A stretch of 64,000 bases of DNA from Janibacter sp. CX7 (GTDB taxonomy: Bacteria > Actinomycetota > Actinomycetes > Actinomycetales > Dermatophilaceae). The notes beneath the pieces were generated by a model. That model saw only the letters and a program-made list of their open reading frames with translations. It had not been told where the DNA came from and did not search any database. The stretch covers positions 1,798,001 through 1,862,000 of the forward strand of contig NZ_CP101464.1 of assembly GCF_024362365.1 (NCBI RefSeq), read 5' to 3'. The position numbers and the translations under genes were made by a program. Positions 42,644-55,520 of this stretch are shown in pieces. Each line of letters opens with the position of its first letter. Positions within the stretch are counted from its first letter, which is position 1.

Positions 42644-44059
42644 TCAGCCCTTGCCGCGCAGCCGTCCGCGCAGCCACGACCACCGCTCCTGCAGCCGCGC
42701 CTCGAAGCCGCGGTCCGTCGGTCGGTAGTAGGAGCGGTCCGCCAGCTCGGCGTGCAGGTCGTCGGGCAGGTACTGCTGGGCCGCGACCCCGTCCGGCTGG
42801 TCGTGGGCGTAGACATAGCCCTCGACCTTCGCACCTCCGACCGCTCCCTTCGCCCGGTCCGACGCCTGGGTGTAGCCGGAGCCGCGCAGGTGCGGCGGGA
42901 CCGCCTGCACCTTGCCGGCCCGCACGTCGGCGACCGCCTCGTTGATGCCCGTGTAGGCCGCGTTGGACTTGGGCGCGAGCGTGTTGTGGACGACCGCCTG
43001 GGCGAGGATGATCCGCGCCTCCGGCATGCCGATCTGGGCGACGGCGTGCATCGCCGCGACCGCCGTCTGCAGCGCCGTCGGGTCACCCATGCCGACGTCC
43101 TCGGAGGCCGAGATGACGATCCGCCGAGCGATGAAGCGCGGGTCCTCCCCCGCCTCGAGCTGCCGGGCGAGGTAGTGCAGGGCGGCGTCGACGTCCGACC
43201 CGCGCATCGACTTGATGAAGGCGGAGGCGACGTCGTAGTGCTGGTCACCGGTGCGGTCGTAGCGCACCGCTGCCCGTGCCACCGCCTGCTCGACCTGCGC
43301 GAGGGTGATCGGCGCGGCCTTCGGCGCGTCCGGACCGAAGGGGACGTCGCCGGCGGCCACGCCGGCGGCCGCCTCGAGCGAGGTGAGCGCGCGCCGCGCA
43401 TCGCCACCGGCGATCGCGACGAGGTGCTCGCGGGCGTCGTCGGCCAGCTCGTAGCCCCCGGCCAGACCGCGCTCGTCGGCGACCGCGGCGTCGAGCACCT
43501 CGCCGACCTCCTCACGGGTCAGCGACTCGAGGGTGACGAGGATCGAGCGCGAGAGCAGCGGGGCGATGACCGAGAAGGACGGGTTCTCCGTCGTCGCGGC
43601 GACGAGGACCACCTCGCGGTTCTCCACGCCGGGCAGCAGCGCATCCTGCTGCGCCTTGCTGAAGCGGTGGATCTCGTCGAGGAAGAGCACCGTCTGCCGG
43701 CCGTACATCGAGCGGTTGGTCGCCGCGCGCTCCATGACCGCCCGCACGTCCTTGACGCCCGCCGTCACCGCCGAGAGCTGGACGAAGTCCCGGTCCGCCG
43801 CCGTCGCGACGAGGTGCGCCAGGGTCGTCTTGCCGGTGCCCGGCGGGCCCCAGATGATCGCCGACATCGGGCCCGCCACCGCGTTGACGCTGCCCTCCAC
43901 GAGCCGCCGCAGCGGCGAGCCGGGGCGCAGCACCTCGCGCTGCCCACGCACCTCGTCGAGGGTGCGCGGACGCATGCGCACGGCCAGCGGCGCGTTGAGA
44001 TCGGCGCCGGTGGGTTCCGTGTTGTCGTTGGCGGAGGCGAAGAGATCGTCGGAGACCAC
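42644..44059 (-). CDS. rarA: Replication-associated recombination protein RarA (MgsA)
   Basis: Clamp-loader-like AAA+ ATPase acting at stalled forks and interacting with SSB. 471 residues: an early [16 protein letters not shown], Walker [15 protein letters not shown], Walker [21 protein letters not shown], sensor 1 ATTENPSF and arginine finger region [12 protein letters not shown], then the tetramerisation domain from about 270. I chose the GTG at 44059 because TAGCGT lies 7 bases upstream; a GTG three codons earlier is possible. Confidence 0.94.
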   Translation of the reverse strand: MVSDDLFASANDNTEPTGADLNAPLAVRMRPRTLDEVRGQREVLRPGSPLRRLVEGSVNAVAGPMSAIIWGPPGTGKTTLAHLVATAADRDFVQLSAVTAGVKDVRAVMERAATNRSMYGRQTVLFLDEIHRFSKAQQDALLPGVENREVVLVAATTENPSFSVIAPLLSRSILVTLESLTREEVGEVLDAAVADERGLAGGYELADDAREHLVAIAGGDARRALTSLEAAAGVAAGDVPFGPDAPKAAPITLAQVEQAVARAAVRYDRTGDQHYDVASAFIKSMRGSDVDAALHYLARQLEAGEDPRFIARRIVISASEDVGMGDPTALQTAVAAMHAVAQIGMPEARIILAQAVVHNTLAPKSNAAYTGINEAVADVRAGKVQAVPPHLRGSGYTQASDRAKGAVGGAKVEGYVYAHDQPDGVAAQQYLPDDLHAELADRSYYRPTDRGFEARLQERWSWLRGRLRGKG

Positions 44060-44066
44060 GAGTGGC

Positions 44067-44072
44067 ACGCTA
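44067..44072 (-). promoter_or_regulatory. Predicted -10 hexamer for leaderless rarA
   Basis: TAGCGT on the minus strand, 7 bases before the rarA GTG, in the short divergent gap with the GNAT gene. Confidence 0.45.
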
Positions 44073-44119
44073 TCCCGGTGAGCAGACACCCCGACCAGAC
44101 CACCCTCACCGAGGTCCCG

Positions 44120-44854
44120 ATGGACCGCCTGCTCAGCTTCACCGACCAGGACCCGGCCGTGCGCGCCGAGGCCACCCCGACCGTCGACGAGCCCGCGCTC
44201 GGGCTGCGCCGCGACGGCCGCTGGGCCGTCGCCTTCGTGCGCCCCACCCACACGCACGGCATCTCCCTCATGCTCCGGGGCGACGCACCCCTCCTTCGTG
44301 AGCTCGCGGCGTCCTCCCCCTTCGCCTCGTGGTCGGACCGGGCCCGGGCGAAGGGAGCGAACGCCGTCACCCTGCCGCGCACGGCCGAGGACCTCGGGCT
44401 GATCGCCGGCGAGCCCTCGCGCTGGGAGTTCATGTCGACGACCGAGGTGGTCCCGGTGGCCGCGCCCCGCGGGCTCGTCGAGCTGCCGGCCGCCGACCGG
44501 GCCGAGATCCAGGCCCTGCTCGACGAGCACAACCCCGGGACCGACGGGCAGCCCTTCGCCCGACCTCGCCAGCGGTGGGTCGGGGTGCGCGACGAGCGCG
44601 GCGCCCTCCTCGCCGTCGGCTGCTGCGAGCCGGAGTCCTCCGGAGCCCCCGTCCTCGCCGGCATCACCGTCGTCCCGTCCGCGCGCGGGCTCGGTCTCGG
44701 GCGGGCCGTGACCGCCGAGCTGACCCGTGTCGCGGTGGCCGAGCACGGGTGGTCCACGCTCGGCATGTACTCGCGCAACGACCGGGCGCGCGAGATCTAC
44801 CGTTCACTGGGATACGTCGTGCACGCCGAGTGGAGCAGCGGGAGGTTGGCCTGA
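44120..44854 (+). CDS. GNAT-family N-acetyltransferase
   Basis: A 244-residue acetyltransferase. The first 130 residues are a divergent domain; the C-terminal GNAT core reads [29 protein letters not shown], with the acetyl-CoA binding RGLGLGR, and ends [19 protein letters not shown]. The ATG at 44120 is preceded by GAGG with 5-base spacing; an in-frame GTG at 44078 would give 258 residues but has no ribosome site or TANNNT box. Overlaps the FUSC gene (ATGA). The acceptor is unknown. Confidence 0.82.
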   Translation: MDRLLSFTDQDPAVRAEATPTVDEPALGLRRDGRWAVAFVRPTHTHGISLMLRGDAPLLRELAASSPFASWSDRARAKGANAVTLPRTAEDLGLIAGEPSRWEFMSTTEVVPVAAPRGLVELPAADRAEIQALLDEHNPGTDGQPFARPRQRWVGVRDERGALLAVGCCEPESSGAPVLAGITVVPSARGLGLGRAVTAELTRVAVAEHGWSTLGMYSRNDRAREIYRSLGYVVHAEWSSGRLA

Positions 44855-46566
44855 TGGCCGGAGTGGTCAGCGAGTACCTGCGCCCGCTCGTCGGCTGGAA
44901 CCCCGGACCGCAGCGCCGCTGGGTCGCCGGGCGAGCCGCGATCGCCGTCGCCCTGCCACTCGTCGGCTTCACTCTCGCCGGTCACGCCCAGCAGGGATTC
45001 CTCGCCGGCATGGGCGTCTTCGCCGTGCTCTACGGCGCCTCGGCCCCCGTCCGACGGCGCTTCGTCATCACGCCGCTCGCGGGGTTGGGCCTGCTGGCCT
45101 CGATGGCCCTCGGCATCGCCCTCGCCGGTCATGCGGTCCTCGCGATCATCGCGATGGCGCTCGCCGCGACGGTGGCCGCCGTGCTCACCTACACCCTCCA
45201 GGTCGGCCCACCCGGGGGCTTCTTCTTCGCGCTCGTCTGCGGGATCGGCAACCTCGCAGCGAGCCACGGCACCCCGGCCACGACCCTCCTCGGCATCGCC
45301 GGCACCGGTGTCCTGTCGGCCATCGTGGTCGGCACCTCCGACTTCTGGCTGCGGGCCCACGGCATCGAGGACGCGGCGGTGACCCACGCCGAGCAGGTCG
45401 TCGAGGCCTACCTCGAGGAGCGTGACCCGGCTCGGGTCGCGTCCGCCCGCCGCAGCGCGGCCCGGGCACTCAACGACGCGTGGACCGCGGTGACCGACGG
45501 CGGCTCCGACGACCGCTTCGGCGGCCGGCTGCAGCGTGTGCACAGTCGATATGCCAGCGCCGTCTCCCGAGCCGTCGACGGACCGGACGCCGAGGTGACC
45601 GCCGAGCTCGCGCTGCACGAGGCGGCACGGGTGCGCCAGGTCTCGCTCGGCCGTCCACGCGGCGCGTGGTCCCTGCGGCAGGCCCTGCGCTGGCCCAGCG
45701 AAGACCTCCTCGTCGCCGCTCGGGTCGCCGCAGCGACCCTCCTCGCCGGTGGCATCGCGCTGGCCATGGACAACGCCCACGCCTACTGGGCAGCCGCCTT
45801 CGCGGTGCTCGTCGTCCACACGGGGGGCACCCGCTCGGTGCAGTTCCACCGGGCCTTCCAGCGCACCATCGGCACCGCCGCCGGTCTGCTCGTCTTCGCC
45901 CTGCTCCTGCGGCTCGACCCGGGCCACTGGTGGATCATCGCGATCATCATCGGCTTCCAGCTGCTCGTCGAGCTGCTCATCACACGCAACTACGCGCTTG
46001 CCGTCATCTTCCTCACCCCCCTGGCCCTGCAGATCTCCGAGTCGGTGACCGGCATGGACCCCGACACGATCGTCTTCGACCGAGCCGTCGACACCCTCAT
46101 CGGCGTCGGCGCGGCCGTCGTCGTGCTCGTCGTCTCGAGCCGCCTCGGTCGGCCCGAGCTGCTGCTGCGCGCCCACGCCCGCCGCGTCGTGCTCGCTCTC
46201 GACGACGTCCTCGCCGACCTCGCCGAGCGGCGCACGCGCACCGACGAGGGCATGGCCGCGCACCTCGACCACTGCAAGCAGCTCTACGTCGAGCTGCTCG
46301 AGTCCGACCGGGTGGCCGCCCGAGCCCACGCCGACGCTCCCGAGGCCGTCGCGCCCTACCGCCGGATGGAGCAGGTGCTCGCTGCGATCGGCTACCAGGT
46401 CCTCGGCGCCACGTGGAACCCCCGCGTCCGCGGCCAGAGCGAGGTCATGGCCCAGGCCCGCGAGGCCCTGTCCGGCCTCACCCGCCACCCCGTGACCCGC
46501 CACCGCTCGGCCGACGAGATCACCGCCGACCTGCGGCGGGTCCAGACGATCCTGGCCGAGGCCTGA
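44854..46566 (+). CDS. FUSC-family integral membrane protein
   Basis: A 570-residue protein with two six-helix-like membrane blocks (about 25-165 and 285-430) and cytoplasmic regions after each, the plan of fusaric acid resistance/aromatic acid exporter-type proteins (FUSC). The first block includes AIAVALPLVGFTLAGHAQQG and LAIIAMALAATVAAVLTYTL; the second contains HAYWAAAFAVLVVHTGGTR and WWIIAIIIGFQLLVELLI. A role in efflux is plausible but not shown. Its ATG overlaps the GNAT stop, and the Nudix gene follows after one base, so the three form an operon. Confidence 0.8.
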   Translation: MAGVVSEYLRPLVGWNPGPQRRWVAGRAAIAVALPLVGFTLAGHAQQGFLAGMGVFAVLYGASAPVRRRFVITPLAGLGLLASMALGIALAGHAVLAIIAMALAATVAAVLTYTLQVGPPGGFFFALVCGIGNLAASHGTPATTLLGIAGTGVLSAIVVGTSDFWLRAHGIEDAAVTHAEQVVEAYLEERDPARVASARRSAARALNDAWTAVTDGGSDDRFGGRLQRVHSRYASAVSRAVDGPDAEVTAELALHEAARVRQVSLGRPRGAWSLRQALRWPSEDLLVAARVAAATLLAGGIALAMDNAHAYWAAAFAVLVVHTGGTRSVQFHRAFQRTIGTAAGLLVFALLLRLDPGHWWIIAIIIGFQLLVELLITRNYALAVIFLTPLALQISESVTGMDPDTIVFDRAVDTLIGVGAAVVVLVVSSRLGRPELLLRAHARRVVLALDDVLADLAERRTRTDEGMAAHLDHCKQLYVELLESDRVAARAHADAPEAVAPYRRMEQVLAAIGYQVLGATWNPRVRGQSEVMAQAREALSGLTRHPVTRHRSADEITADLRRVQTILAEA

Positions 46567-46567
46567 C

Positions 46568-47032
46568 GTGCCGCGCACGAGTGCCGGACTGCTCCCCTTC
46601 GTCCGGGGCGAGGGCGGGACGCAGGTTTGGCTCGGCCACATGGGCGGCCCGCTGTGGGCCCGCCGGCCCCGCGGCTGGACCATCGTCAAGGGCGAGGTCG
46701 AGCCGGACGAGGACCTGCTCGCCGCCGCCGAGCGGGAGTTCGCCGAGGAGACCGGCGCGACCGCCCCGGACGGACCGCGCCTGCCCCTCGGTCAGGTGCG
46801 CCAGTCCGGCGGCAAGGTCGTGCACGCCTGGGCCATCGAGGTGACGAAGGGGGCGGACGTCACACTCGTCGAGAGCAACAGCTTCGAGCTGGAGTGGCCT
46901 CCGAGGTCCGGTCGGCGCCAGTCCTTCCCCGAGCTCGACAGGGGCGAGTGGCACGATCTCGACGCCGCCCGAGAGCTCGTCGTCGCCGCCCAGACGGCCT
47001 TCCTCGATCGCCTCGAGTCCGCATCTCCCTAA
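46568..47032 (+). CDS. Nudix hydrolase
   Basis: A 154-residue Nudix protein. The complete box is GEVEPDEDLLAAAEREFAEETGA. The N-terminus SAGLLPFVRGEGGTQVWLGHMGG resembles the small DUF1991-like NUDIX hydrolases, and the RP-rich stretch before the box (WARRPRGWTIVKGE) is shared with them. GTG start one base after the FUSC stop. Its TAA stop lies inside the diverged palindrome R4 and overlaps the TAG stop of the convergent HAD gene by 3 bases. Confidence 0.82.
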   Translation: MPRTSAGLLPFVRGEGGTQVWLGHMGGPLWARRPRGWTIVKGEVEPDEDLLAAAEREFAEETGATAPDGPRLPLGQVRQSGGKVVHAWAIEVTKGADVTLVESNSFELEWPPRSGRRQSFPELDRGEWHDLDAARELVVAAQTAFLDRLESASP

Positions 47033-47042
47033 GGTCGTGCGG
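47019..47042. repeat. Diverged palindromic repeat R4 across two convergent stops
   Basis: CCGCA and TGCGG arms around TCTCCCTAAGGTCG. It matches the middle 24 bases of R1 at 20 positions, and the two arm differences are compensatory (CTGCA/TGCAG to CCGCA/TGCGG). The core supplies TAA for the Nudix gene and TAG on the other strand for the HAD gene. The match is weaker than R1-R3, so common origin is inference. Confidence 0.45.
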
Positions 47043-47667
47043 CCAGGTCGGCCAGCTCGGGCACGAGCGGGGTGAGATCCGCGACGAGTCCCTCGGCGCC
47101 GGACTCCGGGTCGTGGAGCACGGCGCGGATCCCGACGGACCGGGCCGCCTCGACATTGGCCGGCACGTCGTCGACGAAGCCCACCTGCTCCCCAGGCAGG
47201 CCGAGGTCGTCGAGCACCCGCTCGAAGAAGACCCGGTCGGGCTTCATCGCCCCGATCTCGCTCGAGTAGTAGGAGCCGTCGACGAGGTCGTCGTAACCAC
47301 GCACCTCGCGCATGTGCTGCACGCGGTGGTCCTGCTGGTTGGTCGCCAGCATGCACGGCACCCCGAGGTCACGCACGGCGGTGAGCACCGCGACCGCCTC
47401 GGGGTCGAGGTCGAACTGCTCCCAGATCGAGAGCAGGTCGTCGACCGTCAGCGGGACGTGGCCGGTCTGCTCCTGCTCGAGGCTGAGCATTTCCTCGAGC
47501 ACCGCGCGCAGCGACCGCTCGCCCCGCAGCGCGGGCAGCTCGGCCTCGAAGACGCGCCTGGCGAAGCCCGGACGCACCGCACCGTCGAGCCGCTCGCGCC
47601 AGTCGAAGCGCCCGTGCTGCAGGACGCCGTCGCAGTCCCACAGGAGCACGTCGACCGGCCGGCTCAT
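47029..47667 (-). CDS. HAD-family hydrolase
   Basis: A 212-residue haloacid dehalogenase-like phosphatase. Motif I is LLWDCDGVLQHG (DxD), motif II MLATNQQDHR, motif III Lys in IGAMKPDRVFFE and motif IV GFVDDVPANVEAA, so all catalytic residues are present. Substrate is unknown. I chose the ATG at 47667, 4 bases after the aspS stop; an in-frame start at 47700 would overlap aspS by 29 bases. Likely co-transcribed with aspS. Confidence 0.85.
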   Translation of the reverse strand: MSRPVDVLLWDCDGVLQHGRFDWRERLDGAVRPGFARRVFEAELPALRGERSLRAVLEEMLSLEQEQTGHVPLTVDDLLSIWEQFDLDPEAVAVLTAVRDLGVPCMLATNQQDHRVQHMREVRGYDDLVDGSYYSSEIGAMKPDRVFFERVLDDLGLPGEQVGFVDDVPANVEAARSVGIRAVLHDPESGAEGLVADLTPLVPELADLAARP

Positions 47668-47671
47668 CGGA

Positions 47672-49474
<1,803 letters not shown>

Positions 49475-49527
49475 GGGGTGTTCTTCCTTGTCCTTCGGGT
49501 CGCCCGGCGGGTCGCGCGGGCCGGTCC

Positions 49528-49533
49528 ATCCTA
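49528..49533 (-). promoter_or_regulatory. Predicted -10 box of the aspS promoter
   Basis: TAGGAT on the minus strand with TTGGCC about 19 bases upstream as a weak -35. The upstream half overlaps the hairpin that follows the Nudix gene. Confidence 0.4.
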
Positions 49534-49537
49534 CGGA

Positions 49538-49555
49538 GCCCGGCGGGTGCCGGGC
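49538..49555 (-). terminator. Hairpin after the pyrG-distal Nudix gene
   Basis: GCCCGGC and GCCGGGC form a perfect 7-bp stem with a 4-base loop, 11 bases after the Nudix stop on the minus strand. There is no U-tract. It would separate the long pyrG transcript from aspS. Confidence 0.5.
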
Positions 49556-49566
49556 CAACGGGTTGA

Positions 49567-50219
49567 TCAGCCGGTCGGGCCCTCCCTGCGGCCGGGGTGC
49601 TCGGGCCACGGGCTGTCGGCAGGACGAAGGGAGGTCCAGCCGCCCTCTCGGGACGCCCGGGCCGTCATCGTCGCGATGACGAGGGTGGAGTTGTGCAGGT
49701 CCCCGGCGAGGACCGCCGCGGCGACCTCGTCGAGGGGGACGCGCCGCTGGAGCAAGTGCGCCTCCTCCCCTTCTCGCTGGTGCCGCTCGCCCTCGGGCAC
49801 GGGACGCAGCCCCCGCGCGAGGTAGACGCGGATCGCCTCGTCCATGCCACCGGGCGAGGTGAAGTAGTCCACGAGGACCGCCCACTCGTCGGCCGTGACG
49901 TCGGCCTCCTCAGCCAGCTCGCGCTGCGCGCCGACGAGCGGGTCCTCACCCGCGATGTCGAGCAGGCCGGCGGGGATCTCCCACTCGTTGGCCGAGACGG
50001 GGTGACGGTACTGCCGGATGAGCAGCACGCGGTCCTGCTCATCGAGGGCCAGGACGGCGACGGCACCCGGGTGGTCGACGACCTCGCGCACCAGGGTCTC
50101 GCCCTCGAGCTCGAAGGTGTCACGACGCACATCCCAGACCGCGCCCTCGAAGACCACCTCGCTGGAGGTCACCGAGCGGGTGAGCAGCTCGTCGCGCAAC
50201 GGCACCGTCTCGTCGGCCA

Positions 50220-50220
<1 letters not shown>
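49567..50220 (-). CDS. Nudix hydrolase, ADP-ribose pyrophosphatase-like
   Basis: A 217-residue Nudix protein with an N-terminal strand domain ([19 protein letters not shown]) and the box [41 protein letters not shown] is the ADP-ribose pyrophosphatase hallmark, so the likely substrate is ADP-ribose or a related sugar nucleotide. Its ATG shares one base with the pyrG stop (TGATG). This is the Rv1700 position of M. tuberculosis, where the orthologue is an ADP-ribose pyrophosphatase. Confidence 0.88.
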
Positions 50221-51941
<1,721 letters not shown>

Positions 51942-51949
51942 GGGGTTCC

Positions 51950-51955
51950 AATCTA
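51950..51955 (-). promoter_or_regulatory. Predicted -10 hexamer of pyrG, overlapping the upstream stop codon
   Basis: TAGATT on the minus strand; its TAG is the stop codon of the glycosyltransferase, and the pyrG GTG begins 8 bases later. This would let pyrG be transcribed independently of the cell-envelope genes. Confidence 0.45.
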
Positions 51956-53053
51956 CGTCACGTGGGCGAGTGCTCGGTAACGCAGCACCCAGCGAGTCGC
52001 GCTGGACTCGAGCCCGTCCCAGCCACGCGCCCGCTCCCGGGCGGCCTCCGCGGTGCGCGCCGCCCGCTCGGGATGATGGAGGACCGCCCCGACGGCGTGG
52101 GCGAGCGGTCCGGCCGCCTCCGTCTGCGGACCGTCGACGAGCAGCCCGACACCGTCGAGCAGGTCGGGCAGCCCGCCGACCCGGCGGGCGACGACCGGTG
52201 TGCCGGCCGCCATCGCCTCCTGCACGACGAGCGCCCGCGCCTCCCACTCGCTCGGCACGACGAGCACGTCGGCGGCGAGCAGCCACGGCGTGACGTCGGC
52301 GGCCTCCCCGAGCAGGTGCAGTGCTCCCCCTGTCGTCAGCGTCTCCTGGCCCGGTCCGACGAGCCCCCACGTTCCCGGGGCGCCGTCGGCGGCCGCGGCG
52401 AGCACGTCGATGCCCTTCTGCGGGGCGACCCGCGCGATGGTCAGGACGAAGGGGGCACCGCTCACCTCGTGCGCAGCGAGCAGCGCGTCGCGGTGCTTCG
52501 CCCGCCACGCCGCGCGGTCGGTGGCGAGCAGCGCCGGCACCCGCGGCGAGGGGACCTCGGCGAGCTCCGCCCGCGAGGCCCCGAGGGCGAGCGCGTCGGT
52601 CACGAGGTCGCTGCTCGCGCCGGTCACGAGGTCGGCCCGACGCATGACCGCCCGGGCCGCCAGCCCACCGACGAGCCGACGCGGTGACAGGCCGGCACCA
52701 CGCACGGGGTTGTGCAGGCTGACGACGAGGGGCACCCGGCCGCCCGGCTCGCCACCTCGTCTGCGGCGGACGGTGGGCGGGGCCGTGGCCGTGGTCGCCA
52801 CAGCTCCCGTCGCCACAGCCGACACGAGCCCGGCGCGGAAGCCGTGGGCGTGCACGACGTCGGCGCCGCGAGCCAGCTCCCGCACGGCCGCCACGGTGAG
52901 CGGCGCCTGCCCCGGTAGGTCGAAGCGCGCCCGCGTCGCGGCATCGGTCGCGACCTGCACCGTGTGCCCGGCGGCGTGCATCGACCGGGCGAGGTCGGCC
53001 ACGTGGGTGCCGATGCCGCCGGCGGCGGAGGCGAGGCAGAGCAGGACCTTCAC
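51953..53053 (-). CDS. Glycosyltransferase family 4-like protein
   Basis: A 366-residue GT-B fold glycosyltransferase. N-terminal acceptor half starts [20 protein letters not shown]; the donor half has [15 protein letters not shown] and the nucleotide-sugar motif [21 protein letters not shown] with the ExxxxxxxEA pair. No signal or membrane helix, so cytoplasmic. GTG start overlapping the murJ stop (GTGA). It lies in the MraY-like/MurJ block, suggesting it decorates a lipid-linked precursor; that is inference from position. Confidence 0.8.
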   Translation of the reverse strand: MKVLLCLASAAGGIGTHVADLARSMHAAGHTVQVATDAATRARFDLPGQAPLTVAAVRELARGADVVHAHGFRAGLVSAVATGAVATTATAPPTVRRRRGGEPGGRVPLVVSLHNPVRGAGLSPRRLVGGLAARAVMRRADLVTGASSDLVTDALALGASRAELAEVPSPRVPALLATDRAAWRAKHRDALLAAHEVSGAPFVLTIARVAPQKGIDVLAAAADGAPGTWGLVGPGQETLTTGGALHLLGEAADVTPWLLAADVLVVPSEWEARALVVQEAMAAGTPVVARRVGGLPDLLDGVGLLVDGPQTEAAGPLAHAVGAVLHHPERAARTAEAARERARGWDGLESSATRWVLRYRALAHVT

Positions 53054-54675
53054 CGGGCCACCGCCCGCCCGCGCAACCCGGGCACGCGGGCGCGTGCCGT
53101 GGGGTCGATCCACAGCCCGACGAGCAGCACGACGCCCGCGACGACGACGGCGGCCAGCGCGCCGACGAGGGTCGCGGCGAGCGCATCCTCGGGCCAGTGC
53201 CCGTGGGCGAGACGGTGCGCCGCCAGCCCGAGCCCGAGGGCGAGGAGGGCCAGGACGAGGGTTCGGGGCAGCCCGGCGAGGGCCGCGGGACCCCAGTCGT
53301 GGCGCACCCGCACGAGCAGCCCGGCGCCGGCGACCCACATGCCCAGGGTCATCGCCAGACCGAGGACGACGAGGGTGCGGTGGGCCCCGGCCCCCTCGTC
53401 GAGGACGAGCACCGGGACGACCGCGGCGACGAGCCAGCCGAGCGCCATCGTCGCGCCGGCGACGAGCGCCCGCCCACGGGCGTAGAGCGCCCGCAGGGCC
53501 ACCGCCGCGATGCTGAAGCCGAGCAGGCCGGGCGCCATCGCGGCGAGGGCGTCAGGCATGGCGGCCAACGCATCCGACCCCTCGCCGTGACGATCGATCT
53601 GCGCGAAGACCGTGCCGACCGGCGCGGCCGCGGCGACGAGACCGGCGACCGCCGCGGCGGCGAGGACGACGACGGCGCGCAGCGACGCCGCGAGGGTGCC
53701 CACGGCACCGGCACGCTGGTCCTCCGGCTCCCCCGCCGTCGCGGCGAGCACCGGGAAGACCGCGGTCGCGACCGGCACCGCCAGCACGGCGTAGGGCAGC
53801 AGGTAGAGGGCCTGCACGTAGTTCTGGACGACGAGGCTGCCGTCCCCGCCGGAGCGGTTGGCGACGGCGAGGGTGACGAGCACGCTCAGCTGCTGCGCGA
53901 CGAGGGCGACGACCCCGGCGCCGGCCAGGGTGCGGGCCCGGGCCGCCGTCCCGGTCGCGAGCCGCCACCGCGGGCGCAGCCTGATGCCGGCGCGTTCGGC
54001 GACGACGAGCAGGGGCAGCGAGAGCGCGGCGACGCCGAGGGTCGTGCCGCCACCGAGCAGCAGCAGCTCGCTCGTCGTCACCGCGTCGGGGCGGGTGCCG
54101 GGCGGCACGGCGAGGGCCCACAGGACATAGGTGGCGATGACGACGAGGCTCGACAGCAGCGGTGCGAGCGCCGCGGCGAGGAATCTCCGGTGCGCCTGGA
54201 GCACCCCGGAGACGACGATGCCGATGCCGTAGAGGAGCACCTGCGGGCTGAAGACGAGCAGCAGCCGGGTGCCGAGCGCCACCGCGCCGTCGACCTCGAG
54301 GTCCCCGAGCAGGGCACGACTGGCGAAGGGAGCGGCGAGCGCCACGAGGACGGCGAGCGGCACCAGCACGGCGACGGTGCGGGTGAGCAGTGCGGAGGCG
54401 ACCTCGTCGGCGCGCTCCCCCTCCGCGCTCCCGAGGCGGCCGGCCACGAGCGGGACGACGACGGCGGCGAGGATGCCGCCGGCGGCGATCTCGTAGACGA
54501 TGTTGGGCACCGTGTTGACGCTCTGGTAGACCGTGCCGACGCCGGTCGCGCCGACCGCCCACGCGAAGACGAGCCAGCGGGCGAAGCCCACGACCCGCGA
54601 CAGCGCCGTCACGACGGCCACGGTGCCGGCATCGCGCGCGACGCCTCCCGCGGTGGGCTGCGGTCCGGGCGTCAC
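53050..54675 (-). CDS. MurJ-like lipid flippase (MVF family)
   Basis: Polytopic membrane protein of 541 residues with about 14 hydrophobic segments. The N-terminal signature [20 protein letters not shown] and [20 protein letters not shown] resemble Mur[22 protein letters not shown] follows. It lacks the C-terminal pseudokinase extension of mycobacterial MurJ (MviN). Adjacent MraY-like and glycosyltransferase genes suggest it flips a lipid-linked sugar, either lipid II or a second cell-wall polymer. GTG start within an overlap with the MraY-like gene. Confidence 0.82.
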   Translation of the reverse strand: MTPGPQPTAGGVARDAGTVAVVTALSRVVGFARWLVFAWAVGATGVGTVYQSVNTVPNIVYEIAAGGILAAVVVPLVAGRLGSAEGERADEVASALLTRTVAVLVPLAVLVALAAPFASRALLGDLEVDGAVALGTRLLLVFSPQVLLYGIGIVVSGVLQAHRRFLAAALAPLLSSLVVIATYVLWALAVPPGTRPDAVTTSELLLLGGGTTLGVAALSLPLLVVAERAGIRLRPRWRLATGTAARARTLAGAGVVALVAQQLSVLVTLAVANRSGGDGSLVVQNYVQALYLLPYAVLAVPVATAVFPVLAATAGEPEDQRAGAVGTLAASLRAVVVLAAAAVAGLVAAAAPVGTVFAQIDRHGEGSDALAAMPDALAAMAPGLLGFSIAAVALRALYARGRALVAGATMALGWLVAAVVPVLVLDEGAGAHRTLVVLGLAMTLGMWVAGAGLLVRVRHDWGPAALAGLPRTLVLALLALGLGLAAHRLAHGHWPEDALAATLVGALAAVVVAGVVLLVGLWIDPTARARVPGLRGRAVAR

Positions 54676-55520
54676 CGGCGCCGACCCCAGGCGTCGATCT
54701 CACGCAGGACGGGCGTCGACTCGATGACCCGGGTGAAGCTCACCCGCTCCGACAGCAGGGTCAGGCCGGTGACGAGCGCAGCGGCCCCGAGCCGGCCACC
54801 GGGGGCGAGCCCGCGCACGAGCGCGAGACCGAGCAGGCCACCGAGCGCGTTGGCTCCGCAGTCCCCGAGCATCGACTCCCCCGCCAGGTCCTCGGGCAGC
54901 ACCCCGCCGCCGACACCGACGAGCCCCGCCGCCAGGGGACGTGCGACAGGCGGCGCGAGCAGCAGCGTCCCCGCGGCCGTGGTCACCTTGAGCGCGCGTC
55001 CGGGTCGCAGGTCGAGGAGGTTGACGAGGTTGGCCGTGCCGGCGATGACGACGGTGTCGACGAGCGCGCGGCCCAGCCGTCCCGCCCCGGGGCCGTGGCT
55101 CGAAGGGGAGGCCCCCTCGAGCAGCGCGACGCAGGCCGCGGTGGCCCCGAGGCCGACGACCTTGAGGGCACCCGTGGTCACCCGGCCGCTCCGGAGGGCG
55201 CCGAGGTGCCCGCGCAGGCCCTTGGTCCCGGTGTCACCGGTGAGGTCGTCCAGCCCCCCGAGCAGACCCGGCGCGACGACGACGATCAGGCTCGACGGCG
55301 ACGGCGACCCGATGGCGACCGCGAGGGTGGCTGCGCCGACCGAGACCGGTCCCTCGAGCAGGGTGACCGTGGCTCCCGCGTGGTTGTGCCGCTCCCACGG
55401 GCGCCGCACGTCGGCGGGCAGACGCCGGGACGCGCGGGTGAGCAGCCGGGCAGCGGCGAGGCCGACGCCGGCGGTGACGAGGGCCCTGGTGGTCACGACG
55501 CCTGCGGCTGTGCTGCTCAC
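54672..55520 (-). CDS. Short MraY/WecA-superfamily phospho-sugar transferase
   Basis: A 282-residue membrane protein related to the polyprenyl-phosphate phospho-sugar transferases. Conserved pieces are GLLGGLDDLTGDTGTKGLRG (double Asp) and MLGDCGANALGGLLG (like GDTGSLALGG). The usual NxxNxxDGxDGL reads NLVNLLDLRPGRALK, so the second DG is missing. With fewer helices than MraY (about 320-370 residues), it may use another substrate or be non-catalytic. GTG start overlapping steB. Confidence 0.68.
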   Translation of the reverse strand: MSSTAAGVVTTRALVTAGVGLAAARLLTRASRRLPADVRRPWERHNHAGATVTLLEGPVSVGAATLAVAIGSPSPSSLIVVVAPGLLGGLDDLTGDTGTKGLRGHLGALRSGRVTTGALKVVGLGATAACVALLEGASPSSHGPGAGRLGRALVDTVVIAGTANLVNLLDLRPGRALKVTTAAGTLLLAPPVARPLAAGLVGVGGGVLPEDLAGESMLGDCGANALGGLLGLALVRGLAPGGRLGAAALVTGLTLLSERVSFTRVIESTPVLREIDAWGRRR

